Positions 51,656 to 62,498 of a stretch of DNA of 64,000 nt are shown here, piece after piece. The position numbers were made by a program, and so were the translations under genes. Each line of letters starts with the position of its first letter. Position 1 is the first letter of the stretch. The stretch spans positions 372,001 to 436,000 of the forward strand of contig NZ_JAUOSF010000003.1 in assembly GCF_030548465.1 (NCBI RefSeq), read 5' to 3'. Under the pieces are notes generated by a model that saw nothing but the letters and a program-made list of their open reading frames with translations, made no database searches and was not told the DNA's origin. Source of the DNA: Tamlana sp. 2_MG-2023. GTDB taxonomy: Bacteria > Bacteroidota > Bacteroidia > Flavobacteriales > Flavobacteriaceae.

Positions 51656-54600
51656 ATGAAAAAACAAACACCTTGCGCAAAGCAGCCTGATTCAAGTTTT
51701 AAGAGTGTTCTTAAAAAAGGGTTCTTCGTATTATTGATTTTTATTTTCCATTTTACCGTTTTGGCACAATCCAATTTTCAAGAAACCATCACAGTTAAGG
51801 GTATTGTAACCGAGGCCGAACTAGGTCCGGTAGTAGGAGCCAATATTATCGAGTTGGGAACTAGTAACGGAGTGATGACAGATTTTGATGGTAATTTTAC
51901 TATTGAAGTAAGAAAAGACTCAAAATTAGTAATCAGTTATGTGGGATTTACCACCCAAACTATCGATGTTAAGGGCCGTAAGGAAATTAGTATTGAGATG
52001 ATAGCAGAACTTTCAGCACTTGATGAAGTTGTTATTGTTGGGTACGGAAAGCAAAAGAAAGAAAGTGTCGTAGCCTCCATTGAGCAAATCGATGGTGAGG
52101 AAATACTGAAATCAGGAGGGGTTTCTACAGTAGGTCAAGCGTTAACAGGACGTTTGCCAGGTGTGGTTACCGTTTCATCTACAGGAAAACCTGGGGATGA
52201 AAGTCCAAATATCTATATACGTGGACAAAGTAGTTGGAATGGAGGAGGACAACCATTAATTCTTGTTGATGGTATAGAGCGAACTATGAATGATATTAAT
52301 TCGAATGATATCGAAAGTATCTCAGTGTTAAAGGATGCCTCGGCTACTGCTGTATTCGGTGTAAAAGGGGGTAATGGAGTGATCCTAATTACCACAAAAC
52401 GTGGTAAAAGTGGCGAAGCAAAACTTTCTGTTACGGCAAGTTCTGCATTAAAAACGCCATCAAAATTACCAGAAAAGTACGATTCTTATGATGGTATTTT
52501 AACCGTAAATGAAGCCATAGAGCGGGTTGCTTCGCTTGGTGGGGCATGGAGAGAATATACACCAGTTGATATTGTTGATAGGTATAGAAATCCTAGAAAT
52601 GAAACAGATCGTTACGTGTATCCTAATGTAGATTGGGTAGATGTTACTCAAAAGGATTTTGCTATGGATCATAACGTAAATCTTTCCGTGCGTGGTGGTA
52701 CCGATGCTGTAAAATACTTTGGAGGTCTTGGTTATCAGCATGTGGGTGATATATTTGATGGAGCTTCTTTTGATAACGGAAGAGATTATGCGCCTAGTTT
52801 TGATTATAATCGTTTTAACTTTAGAAGTAATATAGATTTTGATGTTTCCAAAACAACCCGATTATCTGTAAACCTCTCTGGGTATTATGGTGTTCAAAAT
52901 GGTAATGAAGCAGATAGTCAGTTGCTATATAGTAGTATCTATAATTTAGCACCTAGTTTGTATTATCCTATATTTCCTGACGGAACGTATGGGCGTACCG
53001 TTGTAGAAAATTATGAGCTTGCTAACCCTGCGGTTTTATTATCTGCAAAAGGTGCAACTAAGAATCATAGAGTTCAATTAAATACAGATTTTATACTTAA
53101 TCAAAAATTAGATTTCATAACCGAGGGACTTTCTATGAAAGCTTCTTTTTCCTATGATAATAATTTTAGAGGAGAAGCTGGTATAAATGAAGGCGGTCCT
53201 GATGGTGGTGATAATGTTATTTATAAAGTTTACCTAAGTGATGGAACCGAACAAATAGTAGCACCTCCAGGGACGAATCAATTTGACTACGTGGTGCAGC
53301 CTTGGACTAGAGAACCTCTTGATATACAGGACTGGGAAACCAGTAGAAGGCTATTTTATCTGTTTTCATTAAATTATGATAAAACATTTGCTGAAAAACA
53401 CACTGTTGGACTTTTAGGTTTAATGAATAGAGAAGAATATGCTATTGGTGATATGGCGCCAAGATATAGAGAAGATTGGGTGGCTAGACTAGTTTATAAT
53501 TATGATAATCGTTATTTTCTAGATGTGAATGGGGCTTATAATGGTTCTGAAAAATTTGGACCTGACTATAAGTTTGACTTTTTCCCTTCTGCCGCTGTCG
53601 GCTGGACTATTACTAACGAATCTTTTATGGAAAACGTGTCGTGGTTAAATAAGTTAAAGCTACGTGGTTCTTATGGACTCGTTGGTAATGATGAGGCTGG
53701 GAGTAGATGGTCTTATGTTTCTCAATGGGAGAATGGCGGGAGTGCATATATGAATAATGCAGCGCTCTATGCAGAAAATTCGCCATATACTTATTATAAA
53801 GAGGCTGTTATTGGGAATCCAGATTTGCGATGGGAAACTTCTAAAAAAGCTAATATTGGACTAGAAATAGGTGTTTTTCAAAACATGTTTTCTGTAAACC
53901 TGGATGTTTTTCAAGAAGATAGATTTGATATTATAATTCCAGCGTACGATAGAAGCGTGCCTGCATTCTTTGGTTTTGATCCAGCAGATAAGAACCTAGG
54001 AGAAACAAGAGTAAAAGGTATGGAGGCTACTTTAAATTACAGACAGCGCTTATCTGATAATTGGGATGTGTCGGCTAATTTTGCCTATGCAACAGCTCGA
54101 GATGAGATACTATACAAAGAAGACCCAGAGTTGAGACTCGATTATCAAAAAGAAGCTGGCTACCCTATTGGGCAAAACCAAGCAGGAATAAGAGGAAATA
54201 TGTTGCAAAACTGGGATGATGTTTATGGCACTTTTCCTATGGAGAATAACCCAGGAGCAACAAGACCTGGTGCGTATGATATTATTGACTATAACGGTGA
54301 CGGTGTGATAAATAATGATGATACCGTACCATATGGATATCCTACAAGGGCTCAGAACACGTACAATTTGAACTTAGGAGCTGGGTACAAGAAATTCACA
54401 TTTATGATTCAGTTTTACGGTGTAAGCAATACAACGAAAGAATTTGTGGATAGAACCTTTTCAGTGGATACACCGCTCTTTTTTGAAGACAAATCAGATT
54501 ACTGGAGTGTTAGTAATCCTGATGGAACACATGTGCTTCCATCTTACGGAGGGGTTTCTGGAGGTTCAGACCCTTACAGAAACTGGTATGATGCCTCGTT

Positions 54601-54805
54601 TGTTAGATTACAAAATGTTGAGTTTGCCTATACTTTTGGTTCAGATAATGGTAGTCAATATAGAGTGTTTTTAAGCGGTAACAACCTCGCCTTCTGGTCG
54701 GATCTTCCTGATGATAGAGAGTTCAATTCTGGAAATCAAGCGGCATCTAGAGGTGATTATCCAACATTTAAAAGAATGAATTTAGGAGTAACAATTAATT
54801 TTTAA
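51656..54805 (+). CDS. SusC/RagA family TonB-dependent transporter, first pair of PUL 2
   Basis: The 1049-residue outer-membrane receptor has a long signal sequence (hydrophobic core GFFVLLIFIFHFTVLAQ, residues ~22-38). The carboxypeptidase-regulatory-like domain follows (~47-130, VKGIVTEAELGPVVGANIIE). The plug domain has GRLPGVVTV, LILVDGIERTM and SVLKDASATAVFGVKGGNGV. The barrel ends in KRMNLGVTINF. It would import an unknown oligomer. Its susD partner starts 6 nt after the stop, and the pair heads a single-direction cluster. The leader and promoter lie in the long AT-rich gap upstream. Confidence 0.97.
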   Translation: MKKQTPCAKQPDSSFKSVLKKGFFVLLIFIFHFTVLAQSNFQETITVKGIVTEAELGPVVGANIIELGTSNGVMTDFDGNFTIEVRKDSKLVISYVGFTTQTIDVKGRKEISIEMIAELSALDEVVIVGYGKQKKESVVASIEQIDGEEILKSGGVSTVGQALTGRLPGVVTVSSTGKPGDESPNIYIRGQSSWNGGGQPLILVDGIERTMNDINSNDIESISVLKDASATAVFGVKGGNGVILITTKRGKSGEAKLSVTASSALKTPSKLPEKYDSYDGILTVNEAIERVASLGGAWREYTPVDIVDRYRNPRNETDRYVYPNVDWVDVTQKDFAMDHNVNLSVRGGTDAVKYFGGLGYQHVGDIFDGASFDNGRDYAPSFDYNRFNFRSNIDFDVSKTTRLSVNLSGYYGVQNGNEADSQLLYSSIYNLAPSLYYPIFPDGTYGRTVVENYELANPAVLLSAKGATKNHRVQLNTDFILNQKLDFITEGLSMKASFSYDNNFRGEAGINEGGPDGGDNVIYKVYLSDGTEQIVAPPGTNQFDYVVQPWTREPLDIQDWETSRRLFYLFSLNYDKTFAEKHTVGLLGLMNREEYAIGDMAPRYREDWVARLVYNYDNRYFLDVNGAYNGSEKFGPDYKFDFFPSAAVGWTITNESFMENVSWLNKLKLRGSYGLVGNDEAGSRWSYVSQWENGGSAYMNNAALYAENSPYTYYKEAVIGNPDLRWETSKKANIGLEIGVFQNMFSVNLDVFQEDRFDIIIPAYDRSVPAFFGFDPADKNLGETRVKGMEATLNYRQRLSDNWDVSANFAYATARDEILYKEDPELRLDYQKEAGYPIGQNQAGIRGNMLQNWDDVYGTFPMENNPGATRPGAYDIIDYNGDGVINNDDTVPYGYPTRAQNTYNLNLGAGYKKFTFMIQFYGVSNTTKEFVDRTFSVDTPLFFEDKSDYWSVSNPDGTHVLPSYGGVSGGSDPYRNWYDASFVRLQNVEFAYTFGSDNGSQYRVFLSGNNLAFWSDLPDDREFNSGNQAASRGDYPTFKRMNLGVTINF

Positions 54806-54811
54806 GAAAAA

Positions 54812-56614
54812 ATGAGAAATTTATACAAAGTAATAGGTTTACTATGTCTTATAGGAGTTATAAATTCTTGTGAAGACTATCTAGACAAGCCATTAGATAC
54901 CGATCTTTCTGTAAACGAAGTTTTTAAAAACTTTGAGAATTCACAGGGTTTTGTCGAAGAAATGTATGCAATGATCGTTGATTATTCATTGGCTTTTTAC
55001 GCTAATTATCCTTACTACGGCGAAGACTCTGTTGGTGTTGAAACCTGGATTTTTGATTATTCTATTGATGAAGGGCGCTATTGGGATTGGCAAGGAGGAA
55101 CCTTCAATTATTTTAGTGGAGGATTTAATACCAATTCGGGAATCCCTTTTGATAGAAGTTCGATATGGCCAAGCAGTTGGGCAGGTATAAGAAAGGCTAA
55201 CATTGTTATTGAAAACGCAGAGGAATTAATGTTAGATGCTACTCAGCAAGAAAAAGACGCTATTTTAGGTCAAGCTTATTTTTTTAGAGCATTTTTTCAC
55301 CATGAAATCATGAAGTTTTGGGGGCCTATGCCTTACATCGATCGTGTGTTAGTGGATGACTGGAGAATAGAAAGACCTACAGAATGGTCTGAAACAGCAT
55401 TGAAAATTGACAAAGACTTTGATCAAGCCATTGCACTGTTACCAGAACATTGGGATGATGATAGTTGGGGGCCAGGTAAAGAGACTAGTGGAAAAAATCT
55501 TTTTAGAATAACCAAAGGTGCAGCATTAGCCTTAAAGGGAAAGAATCTGTTATTTGCAGCCAGCCCATTAATGCAAAATAGCGATGATACCTACGGGTAT
55601 GATGCAGAACTTTGTAAGCAAGCAGCAGAGGCATTTGCTAAAGTTATACAGATTCCAAGTTACCAACTACAAGAGTGGGATACTTATGAAGATGTGTTTT
55701 ATGATCCTAATGGACTTTACCCTGATTCTACCGAGTATATTTTTGGTCAAGCAGGCTCTGTAGGTTGGTTTGGTGCGTATTTAGGTGATTCTTGGCAATT
55801 GGGAGCTCTTAATGGTGCTAACGGAATTAACTCTCCAACACATAATTACATACATAATTATTTTGGTATGAAAGATGGATTGTCATGTGATGAAAGTCCG
55901 CTATATAACCCTAATGATCCATGGGCTAATAGAGATCCTCGTTTTTATAAATGGATTGTAGTGGATGGTGATCAGTTAATTGACAATTTAGGTGCTGCAA
56001 CAGGCGAAGATGCAGTAAATAGATACGCAGAATTCTACAACGGAGGAGCACATAGACACCCAGGAAAAAGTAACGGAACTAGAACGGGATATGTTGCAAA
56101 AAAATGGTACCCTAAAGGGTTCAATAAATATGATAATCAATCTTTATTTTCATGGCGAATCCATGTGAGGTTAACCGATGTGTATTTAATGTATGCAGAA
56201 GCCGCTGTTATGGCATATGGCGTAAATGGAAAACCAGCAGGATTTAATCTTTCAGCTGTAGACGCCATTAATGAACTTAGAGAACGCGCTGTTCCAGATG
56301 GTAGTTTGAATGTTAAACCTGTAAACCTGAGTAGTGCTAATGTGTTTATGGAAGAGATTCGTCGTGAACGTGCTATGGAGATGGCATGGGAAAACCATAG
56401 ATGGATGGATGTCAGACGATGGAAACTAGGAACCAACTTGAAATATAAACTAAAAACAGGAATACGATTTGACAGAAATGCAAATGGTAAACCTACTAAT
56501 TTTGTAGAAGAAGTATTAAGAACAAAGGTTTTTAATGATAAACATTACTGGTTGCCTATCCCTCAAAACGATACCGAATTGTATGAAGGATTTCCTCAAA
56601 ACCCAGGATGGTAA
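54812..56614 (+). CDS. SusD/RagB family lipoprotein, first pair of PUL 2
   Basis: The 600-residue surface lipoprotein has lipobox VINSC (Cys 20). SusD TPR-type helices are seen at GQAYFFRAFFHHEIMKFWGP and LTDVYLMYAEAAVMAYG, and the C-terminal signature runs ERAMEMAWENHRWMDVRRWK and ends GFPQNPGW. It is longer than the PUL 1 SusD (512) and shows little similarity outside the family core. It would bind the PUL 2 substrate as the lid of the preceding SusC. The next SusC-like gene follows after 41 nt. Confidence 0.96.
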   Translation: MRNLYKVIGLLCLIGVINSCEDYLDKPLDTDLSVNEVFKNFENSQGFVEEMYAMIVDYSLAFYANYPYYGEDSVGVETWIFDYSIDEGRYWDWQGGTFNYFSGGFNTNSGIPFDRSSIWPSSWAGIRKANIVIENAEELMLDATQQEKDAILGQAYFFRAFFHHEIMKFWGPMPYIDRVLVDDWRIERPTEWSETALKIDKDFDQAIALLPEHWDDDSWGPGKETSGKNLFRITKGAALALKGKNLLFAASPLMQNSDDTYGYDAELCKQAAEAFAKVIQIPSYQLQEWDTYEDVFYDPNGLYPDSTEYIFGQAGSVGWFGAYLGDSWQLGALNGANGINSPTHNYIHNYFGMKDGLSCDESPLYNPNDPWANRDPRFYKWIVVDGDQLIDNLGAATGEDAVNRYAEFYNGGAHRHPGKSNGTRTGYVAKKWYPKGFNKYDNQSLFSWRIHVRLTDVYLMYAEAAVMAYGVNGKPAGFNLSAVDAINELRERAVPDGSLNVKPVNLSSANVFMEEIRRERAMEMAWENHRWMDVRRWKLGTNLKYKLKTGIRFDRNANGKPTNFVEEVLRTKVFNDKHYWLPIPQNDTELYEGFPQNPGW

Positions 56615-56655
56615 CAATTAACATGTTTTTCTATATTAGATAATAACAACCAATT

Positions 56656-59499
56656 ATGAAACACCTTATAAAGTATAAGAAACCACTACTTTGTCTAGGA
56701 AGCTATATGCTATTTTCCTTTTCACTATTAGGACAAACTCCGCAACAAACCGACTCTATTGCACAGGATAGTCTCTATTTGTCTTCTAAGGTAGATAAAA
56801 CTCTTAATATGGGTTTTCAAACAGAAGAAAACAAAAGAATAGTAGGTGCCGTTTCTTCAATAGAACCAGACCAATTTTTGAAATATGATAATACCCAATG
56901 GGTAAGAGATGCCTTGAACGGAAGAATTACTGGACTTAAATACAGTGATAATATTCGCGGTTTAGGTGATGCTATGATCGTTGTAGATGGTATTCCAGGA
57001 AGGTCGATTGACCTGTTAAATATGGAGGAAATCCAAGAGATAACCGTCTTGAAAGATGCTAGTGCCTCGGCTCTATATGGGTCTATGGCAAAGAATGGGG
57101 TTATCATTGTAACGACAAAGCGTGGTACTGAAAAAACCGAATTTAACATAACTGCAAGTAGTGGTATTAAGACCCCTATTTCTATGCCTAATTATCTTGG
57201 TTCGGCCGAGTATATGCAGTTTTATAACGAAGCTCGCGATAATGACGGCTTGTCTGCAAGCTTTTCAGATGACGAGATTTTAAACTTTAGTAGTGGGAAT
57301 AACCCCTACAGATATCCTAATTATGATATGTATTCGGATGCAAATTTTAGTTCATTGACGACATTCTCGAATATTATCGGTGATTTTTCTGGAGCTAAAG
57401 AAGATACTAAATATTATATAAATTTTGGCTTTAAATCAGACCAGAGTTTGCAGAAGCTTAGTGAATACGACAAGGGAACATCGCGTTTTAATGTGAGAGG
57501 AAATATTGATTTTAGAATCAATAGCTGGATTACTAGTAGTTTAGACGCTATTGCGATAATTGAGTCAAACAAAAGCTCTTTAACCAACCTCTACGATGCT
57601 GGGCAAAATTTTAGATCAGATTTATACGCGCCATTGCTTCCGTTAAGCTTAATGGATACTGAAAATAATCCAGATTTAGTTGGTGTTTTAGAGGTAGCTA
57701 ATAAATATAATGGATTTATTTTAGGTGGGAGTCGGTATTTTAATAACAATGTTCCAGTTGCATCTGTTGTGGCCGGTGGACAACAAACTAGTATATCCCG
57801 TATAAGTCAGGTAAATAATGCGATAGATTTTGATTTAAGCTCAATTACTGAAGGTTTATCCGCAAAAACTTATTTAAGCTTTGATTTTTATAATCGGTAT
57901 AATTTAACAGTGAATAATAAATTCGCTATTTATGAGCCTACATGGAATGCTGATAACAAAATCACTAGTTTAGTAAACGTCGGTGATCCAGACCGCAAAG
58001 AGTTAGAAGAAAAAGTAAGTACAAATGTTTTTACAATAAGATATGGCTTTTTTGGGATGTTGAACTACGAAAAGCAAATAAACGAAGATCACTTTTTAAA
58101 AGCTTCTTTAGTTGGCTTTGCTAATAACACCCAGATGAAATCGGTAACACAAGTTGAAAAAAATTCGAATGTTGCACTAAGTTTAAATTATACCTATAAG
58201 GATAAGTTTCTGTTTGATGTAAATACTTCTTATGTTAATTCTATTAAATTACCAGAGGGTAACAGAGGTAAGTTGGCGCCTACTTTTGGCTTTGCTTATC
58301 TCATGTCTGAGGAGCAATCATTAAAGAACGTTTCCTGGTTAAATTACCTTAAAGTTCGTTCTTCGATGGGGGTTGTTTATTCTGATTTGGATATTCCGGG
58401 TTATTTTTTGTATGATGCTATATACCAGCGAAATGTGGGTAATTATTATTGGGGTGATCAATACGGAACCGGTTTTCAAAATGGTTTCACTAAAATAGAA
58501 AGAGGTCAAAACAATGATTTAGGTATGGAGCGTAGAACCGATTACAACTTAGGTTTCGAAGGGCTCTTTTTTAAGAAATTATGGTTAGAAGCTAATGTGT
58601 TCCGTTCGGTATTGGATGAACAAGTAATTAGGCCAGCTACAATTTATCCTCAATATTATAACCTTTTCCGTCCATACTCCAATTATGGTGTTGATAGACG
58701 TTCGGGATTTGAATTAGGTATTAACTATTCAGATAAATATGGTAACCTAGGTGTAGATGTTGGCGCTCGCGTGCTATATACTAATTCAGAAAGAATTAAA
58801 GTAGATGAAGTTTATGAGGATGAATATCAATATAGAAAAGGAACGTCTATTGATGCCTTTTGGGGTTTAGAATCTTTAGGCTTCTTCGGTGTTGATGATT
58901 TTAAGGCAGACGGTACTTTAAAAGATGGAATTCCTTCTCAATTTGGAGCGGTGCAACCAGGTGATTTAAAGTATAAAGATGTGAATAATGATGGTGTTGT
59001 AAACGATCAAGATCAAGTTGTTATTGGACGTTGGGATGCGCCATGGACTTTTGGGTCGGACATCAAATTAAACTATAAATCATTTACATTATTTACATTA
59101 TTTACAGCTCAATATGGTAGTGAGGCCATGGCTTCAGGTAATTACTATCAGCCACAGGGTAATGATAAATACTCAGAAGTAGTAAGAGGACGATGGACAG
59201 AAGGTACTGCAAGTACTGCAACTTTCCCGAGATTATCGTCTATTGAAAATACTAATAATCATGGACAAGCATCAGACTTCTGGCTTTATGATAATAGTAA
59301 TTTTAAAATTGAACGTGTACAATTGACCTTTGATTTCCCTAAATCATTAGTGTCCGATCTTAATATGGAAGAATTTAGTATCTATGCTAGTGGTGCAAAC
59401 TTGTTAATGATTGCCAATAACAGAGATATAAAGCAATTAAGTTTGTCGTCCGAACCTTCTTATCGATATTATACAATGGGACTTAGAGTAAAGTTTTAA
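56656..59499 (+). CDS. SusC-like TonB-dependent transporter lacking the N-terminal regulatory domain, second pair of PUL 2
   Basis: The 947-residue receptor has a signal peptide (to about GQ near residue 36) but goes almost directly into the plug: AVSSIEPDQFLKYDN, ALNGRITGLKYSDN, DAMIVVDGIPG and ITVLKDASASALYGSMAKNG. No carboxypeptidase-regulatory-like beta-sandwich, present in the other two SusCs here, is seen in the first 60 residues. The barrel ends in YYTMGLRVKF. It is paired with the susD at 59521 (21 nt gap). The missing domain may change how it handles substrate or TonB; this is inference. Confidence 0.94.
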   Translation: MKHLIKYKKPLLCLGSYMLFSFSLLGQTPQQTDSIAQDSLYLSSKVDKTLNMGFQTEENKRIVGAVSSIEPDQFLKYDNTQWVRDALNGRITGLKYSDNIRGLGDAMIVVDGIPGRSIDLLNMEEIQEITVLKDASASALYGSMAKNGVIIVTTKRGTEKTEFNITASSGIKTPISMPNYLGSAEYMQFYNEARDNDGLSASFSDDEILNFSSGNNPYRYPNYDMYSDANFSSLTTFSNIIGDFSGAKEDTKYYINFGFKSDQSLQKLSEYDKGTSRFNVRGNIDFRINSWITSSLDAIAIIESNKSSLTNLYDAGQNFRSDLYAPLLPLSLMDTENNPDLVGVLEVANKYNGFILGGSRYFNNNVPVASVVAGGQQTSISRISQVNNAIDFDLSSITEGLSAKTYLSFDFYNRYNLTVNNKFAIYEPTWNADNKITSLVNVGDPDRKELEEKVSTNVFTIRYGFFGMLNYEKQINEDHFLKASLVGFANNTQMKSVTQVEKNSNVALSLNYTYKDKFLFDVNTSYVNSIKLPEGNRGKLAPTFGFAYLMSEEQSLKNVSWLNYLKVRSSMGVVYSDLDIPGYFLYDAIYQRNVGNYYWGDQYGTGFQNGFTKIERGQNNDLGMERRTDYNLGFEGLFFKKLWLEANVFRSVLDEQVIRPATIYPQYYNLFRPYSNYGVDRRSGFELGINYSDKYGNLGVDVGARVLYTNSERIKVDEVYEDEYQYRKGTSIDAFWGLESLGFFGVDDFKADGTLKDGIPSQFGAVQPGDLKYKDVNNDGVVNDQDQVVIGRWDAPWTFGSDIKLNYKSFTLFTLFTAQYGSEAMASGNYYQPQGNDKYSEVVRGRWTEGTASTATFPRLSSIENTNNHGQASDFWLYDNSNFKIERVQLTFDFPKSLVSDLNMEEFSIYASGANLLMIANNRDIKQLSLSSEPSYRYYTMGLRVKF

Positions 59500-59520
59500 C
59501 AAAATTAATAAAATCTAGAC

Positions 59521-61242
59521 ATGAAGATTATTATAAAATATACATTTATTGCATCGATTCTATTATTCTGTGTGGCGTGTAGTAATTTTGAACCCTTAGA
59601 TGAAAACCTAGCGGGAGATGATATGTTAACTACAGATCCAGCAATGGCGGAAGGGTTATTGTTAAACACATATGAGAGTATGTCGAATCAATTGTTATTT
59701 AATGATACGGCTACAGACGATGCGGTTACAAATTATTTAAGCGGTTACCGTAGAATGGCAACTGGAGAGTGGAATGCTAATAATGCCATTTCTAGCAGAT
59801 GGTGGCAATATCAACACGTTTTATACGTCAATGAATTTCTTAACGTCATTGATCAGGTTGAATGGAAATATGATGAAGAAACCAATGCACTTATAAAACA
59901 ACGTATGTATGGAGAAGCTTTAGCTATGAGGGCTTTAAGACATTTTTGGATTCTTCAGGAACATGCTGGTATTGGCGCTTCAGGAAAGTTGTTAGGTGTA
60001 CCTTATTTAACAGAGTTTCTTGATAAAGATGCTAATTTTAATATTCCACGACCAGAATTTGAAGAAACGTTAGAAAAGATAAATACGGATTTTAATGAAG
60101 CCTTAGATTATATCCCTATGGACTGGGATGGAGATCTCACAAAACAACCGACTCGTTATAACGGTTCAGATAATGATGTTTACCAATTTGTATTTGGTTA
60201 TAACATGGATGGAAGAATTAATGGAAGAATTATTAAAGCTTTTCAAGCCAAATTAAACCTAATGGCTGCCAGTCCTGCCTTTTTTAATGGTGCTGGAGAT
60301 TACTACGAAGAAGCCAGTAACATACTCGCCGAACTGCTTAACGACAATGGTGGTGTTGCTGGATTAAGTCCTTCAGGTCATTATAATTTTTATGATTTCC
60401 CTTCTGGTACACGTGTTTTTCCAGAAGTGATTTGGAGAGATAATGTAGCATCTACATATACCTGGGTTGAAAAACAGCATTTCCCACCTTCATTGAATGG
60501 AGAAGGAAAACTTAACCCATCGCAAAATTTAGTAGATGCGTTTCCTATGTTGGATGGAGAGCCTTTCTCAACAACGCATCCAAATTATAACCCATCAAAC
60601 CCATTTGCTTATAGAGACCCGAGGTTAAAAAAGTATATTTTGTATAATGGTAATGATTTAGACGGCAGAGTAATTAATACTGGAGTTGGTGGTGGAGCTG
60701 ATGAAATTGATAAATTTCAATTTCAATCTACTAGGTCAGGTTATTATCTTAAAAAACTATTGGATCCTACTGTTGTTTTTAGCAATAATGGTAATATATC
60801 GGCTTCTGAAAAAATGAACGTATACTTAAGGTATACCGATCTATATTTAATGTTTGCTGAGGCTGCTAATGAGCTAGGAGGTCCAGATTATGCGGTTCAA
60901 GGTATATCTCCAAGGGAAGTAATTGGAGCTATAAGGAGTAGAGCTGGAATTAGTCAACCAGATACGTACTTAGCTAATATGAGCTCTAAAGAAGACATGC
61001 GAGCACTCATTAGAAATGAACGTAGGTTAGAACTTTGTTTTGAGGGACATCGCTTCTTTGATCTACGCAGATGGAATATGCTTGATGATTTAACGGATAT
61101 TATTGGATCTAAATTTAATGGTACTCAATATGATGAGTTTACGGTAGAACCAAGATTATATCCCGATTATGGTAATTACGCACCAATACCTCAAAGCGAA
61201 ATAGTAAAATTTAATGCACTAGAACAAAATATAGGTTGGTAA
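59521..61242 (+). CDS. SusD/RagB family lipoprotein, second pair of PUL 2
   Basis: The 573-residue lipoprotein has lipobox FCVAC (Cys 20). Characteristic segments are MYGEALAMRALRHFWILQEH, YTDLYLMFAEAANELGG and the C-terminal NERRLELCFEGHRFFDLRRW, ending ALEQNIGW. It is the partner of the preceding regulatory-domain-less SusC. A gap of 92 nt separates it from the next lipoprotein gene, which reads on the same strand and is probably co-transcribed. Ligand unknown. Confidence 0.95.
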   Translation: MKIIIKYTFIASILLFCVACSNFEPLDENLAGDDMLTTDPAMAEGLLLNTYESMSNQLLFNDTATDDAVTNYLSGYRRMATGEWNANNAISSRWWQYQHVLYVNEFLNVIDQVEWKYDEETNALIKQRMYGEALAMRALRHFWILQEHAGIGASGKLLGVPYLTEFLDKDANFNIPRPEFEETLEKINTDFNEALDYIPMDWDGDLTKQPTRYNGSDNDVYQFVFGYNMDGRINGRIIKAFQAKLNLMAASPAFFNGAGDYYEEASNILAELLNDNGGVAGLSPSGHYNFYDFPSGTRVFPEVIWRDNVASTYTWVEKQHFPPSLNGEGKLNPSQNLVDAFPMLDGEPFSTTHPNYNPSNPFAYRDPRLKKYILYNGNDLDGRVINTGVGGGADEIDKFQFQSTRSGYYLKKLLDPTVVFSNNGNISASEKMNVYLRYTDLYLMFAEAANELGGPDYAVQGISPREVIGAIRSRAGISQPDTYLANMSSKEDMRALIRNERRLELCFEGHRFFDLRRWNMLDDLTDIIGSKFNGTQYDEFTVEPRLYPDYGNYAPIPQSEIVKFNALEQNIGW

Positions 61243-61334
61243 CAAATACAGTTTGTTACACAATTAAATTACAACATTTATTGTGATTAGAAATCACATT
61301 TAGTATAAACGAACACCTGTAAATTTTTCACTCG

Positions 61335-62372
61335 ATGAATACAAAAAATATAGTTTTAATAGTTTGTGCGCTCATAGCTATTGGGTGCAGCAACTCTGAT
61401 ACAGATTTTGAGGATTTTGATGTTATTGCAACTTATTTTCCTTATCAAACTCCTGCAAGGACGCTTATTTTAGGCAAATATGATCAAGGTTTTAACGATG
61501 GCGATAATAATCATAATTTTGAAATTACTGCTGTGATGACAGGTGTACGAAGTAATGGGAAAGATAGAAGTATCTATTTTGAGGTAGATAATAGTCTTTT
61601 GGATAATGTGAAAAATGTGAAGGCACTTCCACCAGCTTATTATACTATGGAAAATATTAGCCCTGTTACCATACCTTCTGGAGATACTAAGGCGCGTATA
61701 AAAGTTCAATTACGTGAGGCATTTTTTAACGATCCACTGTCTTTCGGGGCTCAAAATACAACTAATTATGTCATTCCATTACGAATAACTAAGGCTGATA
61801 ATATAGATTCTATACTCGTAGGAAGGAATGTAATTGATAATCCAGATAGGGTTAACCCAGCCGATTGGGATGTTTTACCAAAGGACTATACACTTTTTGG
61901 TATTAAATATATGAATAAGTTTCATGGACATTACCTGAGAAGGGGAGAAGATATGATTACAAATCCGATGACTGCAGTGGGCAGAACATACAGTAGTGAG
62001 TACGTAGTCGATGATGAAGTTGTATTGGTTGAGACCACTGGCTTTAATAAAGTTAAGGTACAAAACTTAGTAGGTAGAGATGATTTGCCAAACCCAGGCG
62101 AAATACCTCAAGGGATTGTGACTATGGAGCTTACGTTTACTGATGATGGTACCTGTACCATATCTAGTTTTGGTAGCGATCCATATGGTGTTACTGGATC
62201 TGGTGAATATGTAGAAGAAGGTGATGCATGGGGTGGAAAATCAAGGGATGTTATTTATTTAGACTATACCTATTTAGATCCAGATTTCTCGGAAACACAT
62301 ACTGTAAAAGATACTCTTGTCATTCGAGATAGAGCCGCAGTACTAGAGCAATTTGAAGTAGAGTTAAGATAG
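61335..62372 (+). CDS. Surface lipoprotein with DUF1735-like N-terminal and DUF5627-like C-terminal domains (PUL 2)
   Basis: The 345-residue lipoprotein has lipobox AIGC (Cys 18). The N-terminal part (~30-165) has the pattern of DUF1735/BT_3987-type beta domains: YFPYQTPARTLILGKYD, then VTIPSGDTKARIKVQL and YVIPLRITKAD. The C-terminal part (~185-345) ends DVIYLDYTYLDPDF and DTLVIRDRAAVLEQ, which resembles DUF5627. Such proteins sit beside SusD in PULs and are thought to be accessory surface glycan-binding proteins. The domain names are from memory and should be confirmed. Located directly after the second SusD. Confidence 0.75.
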   Translation: MNTKNIVLIVCALIAIGCSNSDTDFEDFDVIATYFPYQTPARTLILGKYDQGFNDGDNNHNFEITAVMTGVRSNGKDRSIYFEVDNSLLDNVKNVKALPPAYYTMENISPVTIPSGDTKARIKVQLREAFFNDPLSFGAQNTTNYVIPLRITKADNIDSILVGRNVIDNPDRVNPADWDVLPKDYTLFGIKYMNKFHGHYLRRGEDMITNPMTAVGRTYSSEYVVDDEVVLVETTGFNKVKVQNLVGRDDLPNPGEIPQGIVTMELTFTDDGTCTISSFGSDPYGVTGSGEYVEEGDAWGGKSRDVIYLDYTYLDPDFSETHTVKDTLVIRDRAAVLEQFEVELR

Positions 62373-62498
62373 AAAAAGATATTAAAACTGAAATGAATTT
62401 GAATTTAATTTGTGCCAAATCAGCTAATAATGAATTTGTGATACAAATGGGTTTAACTGTAAACTCTTAAATTCTTGATCATTAAAATAATCAAACTG

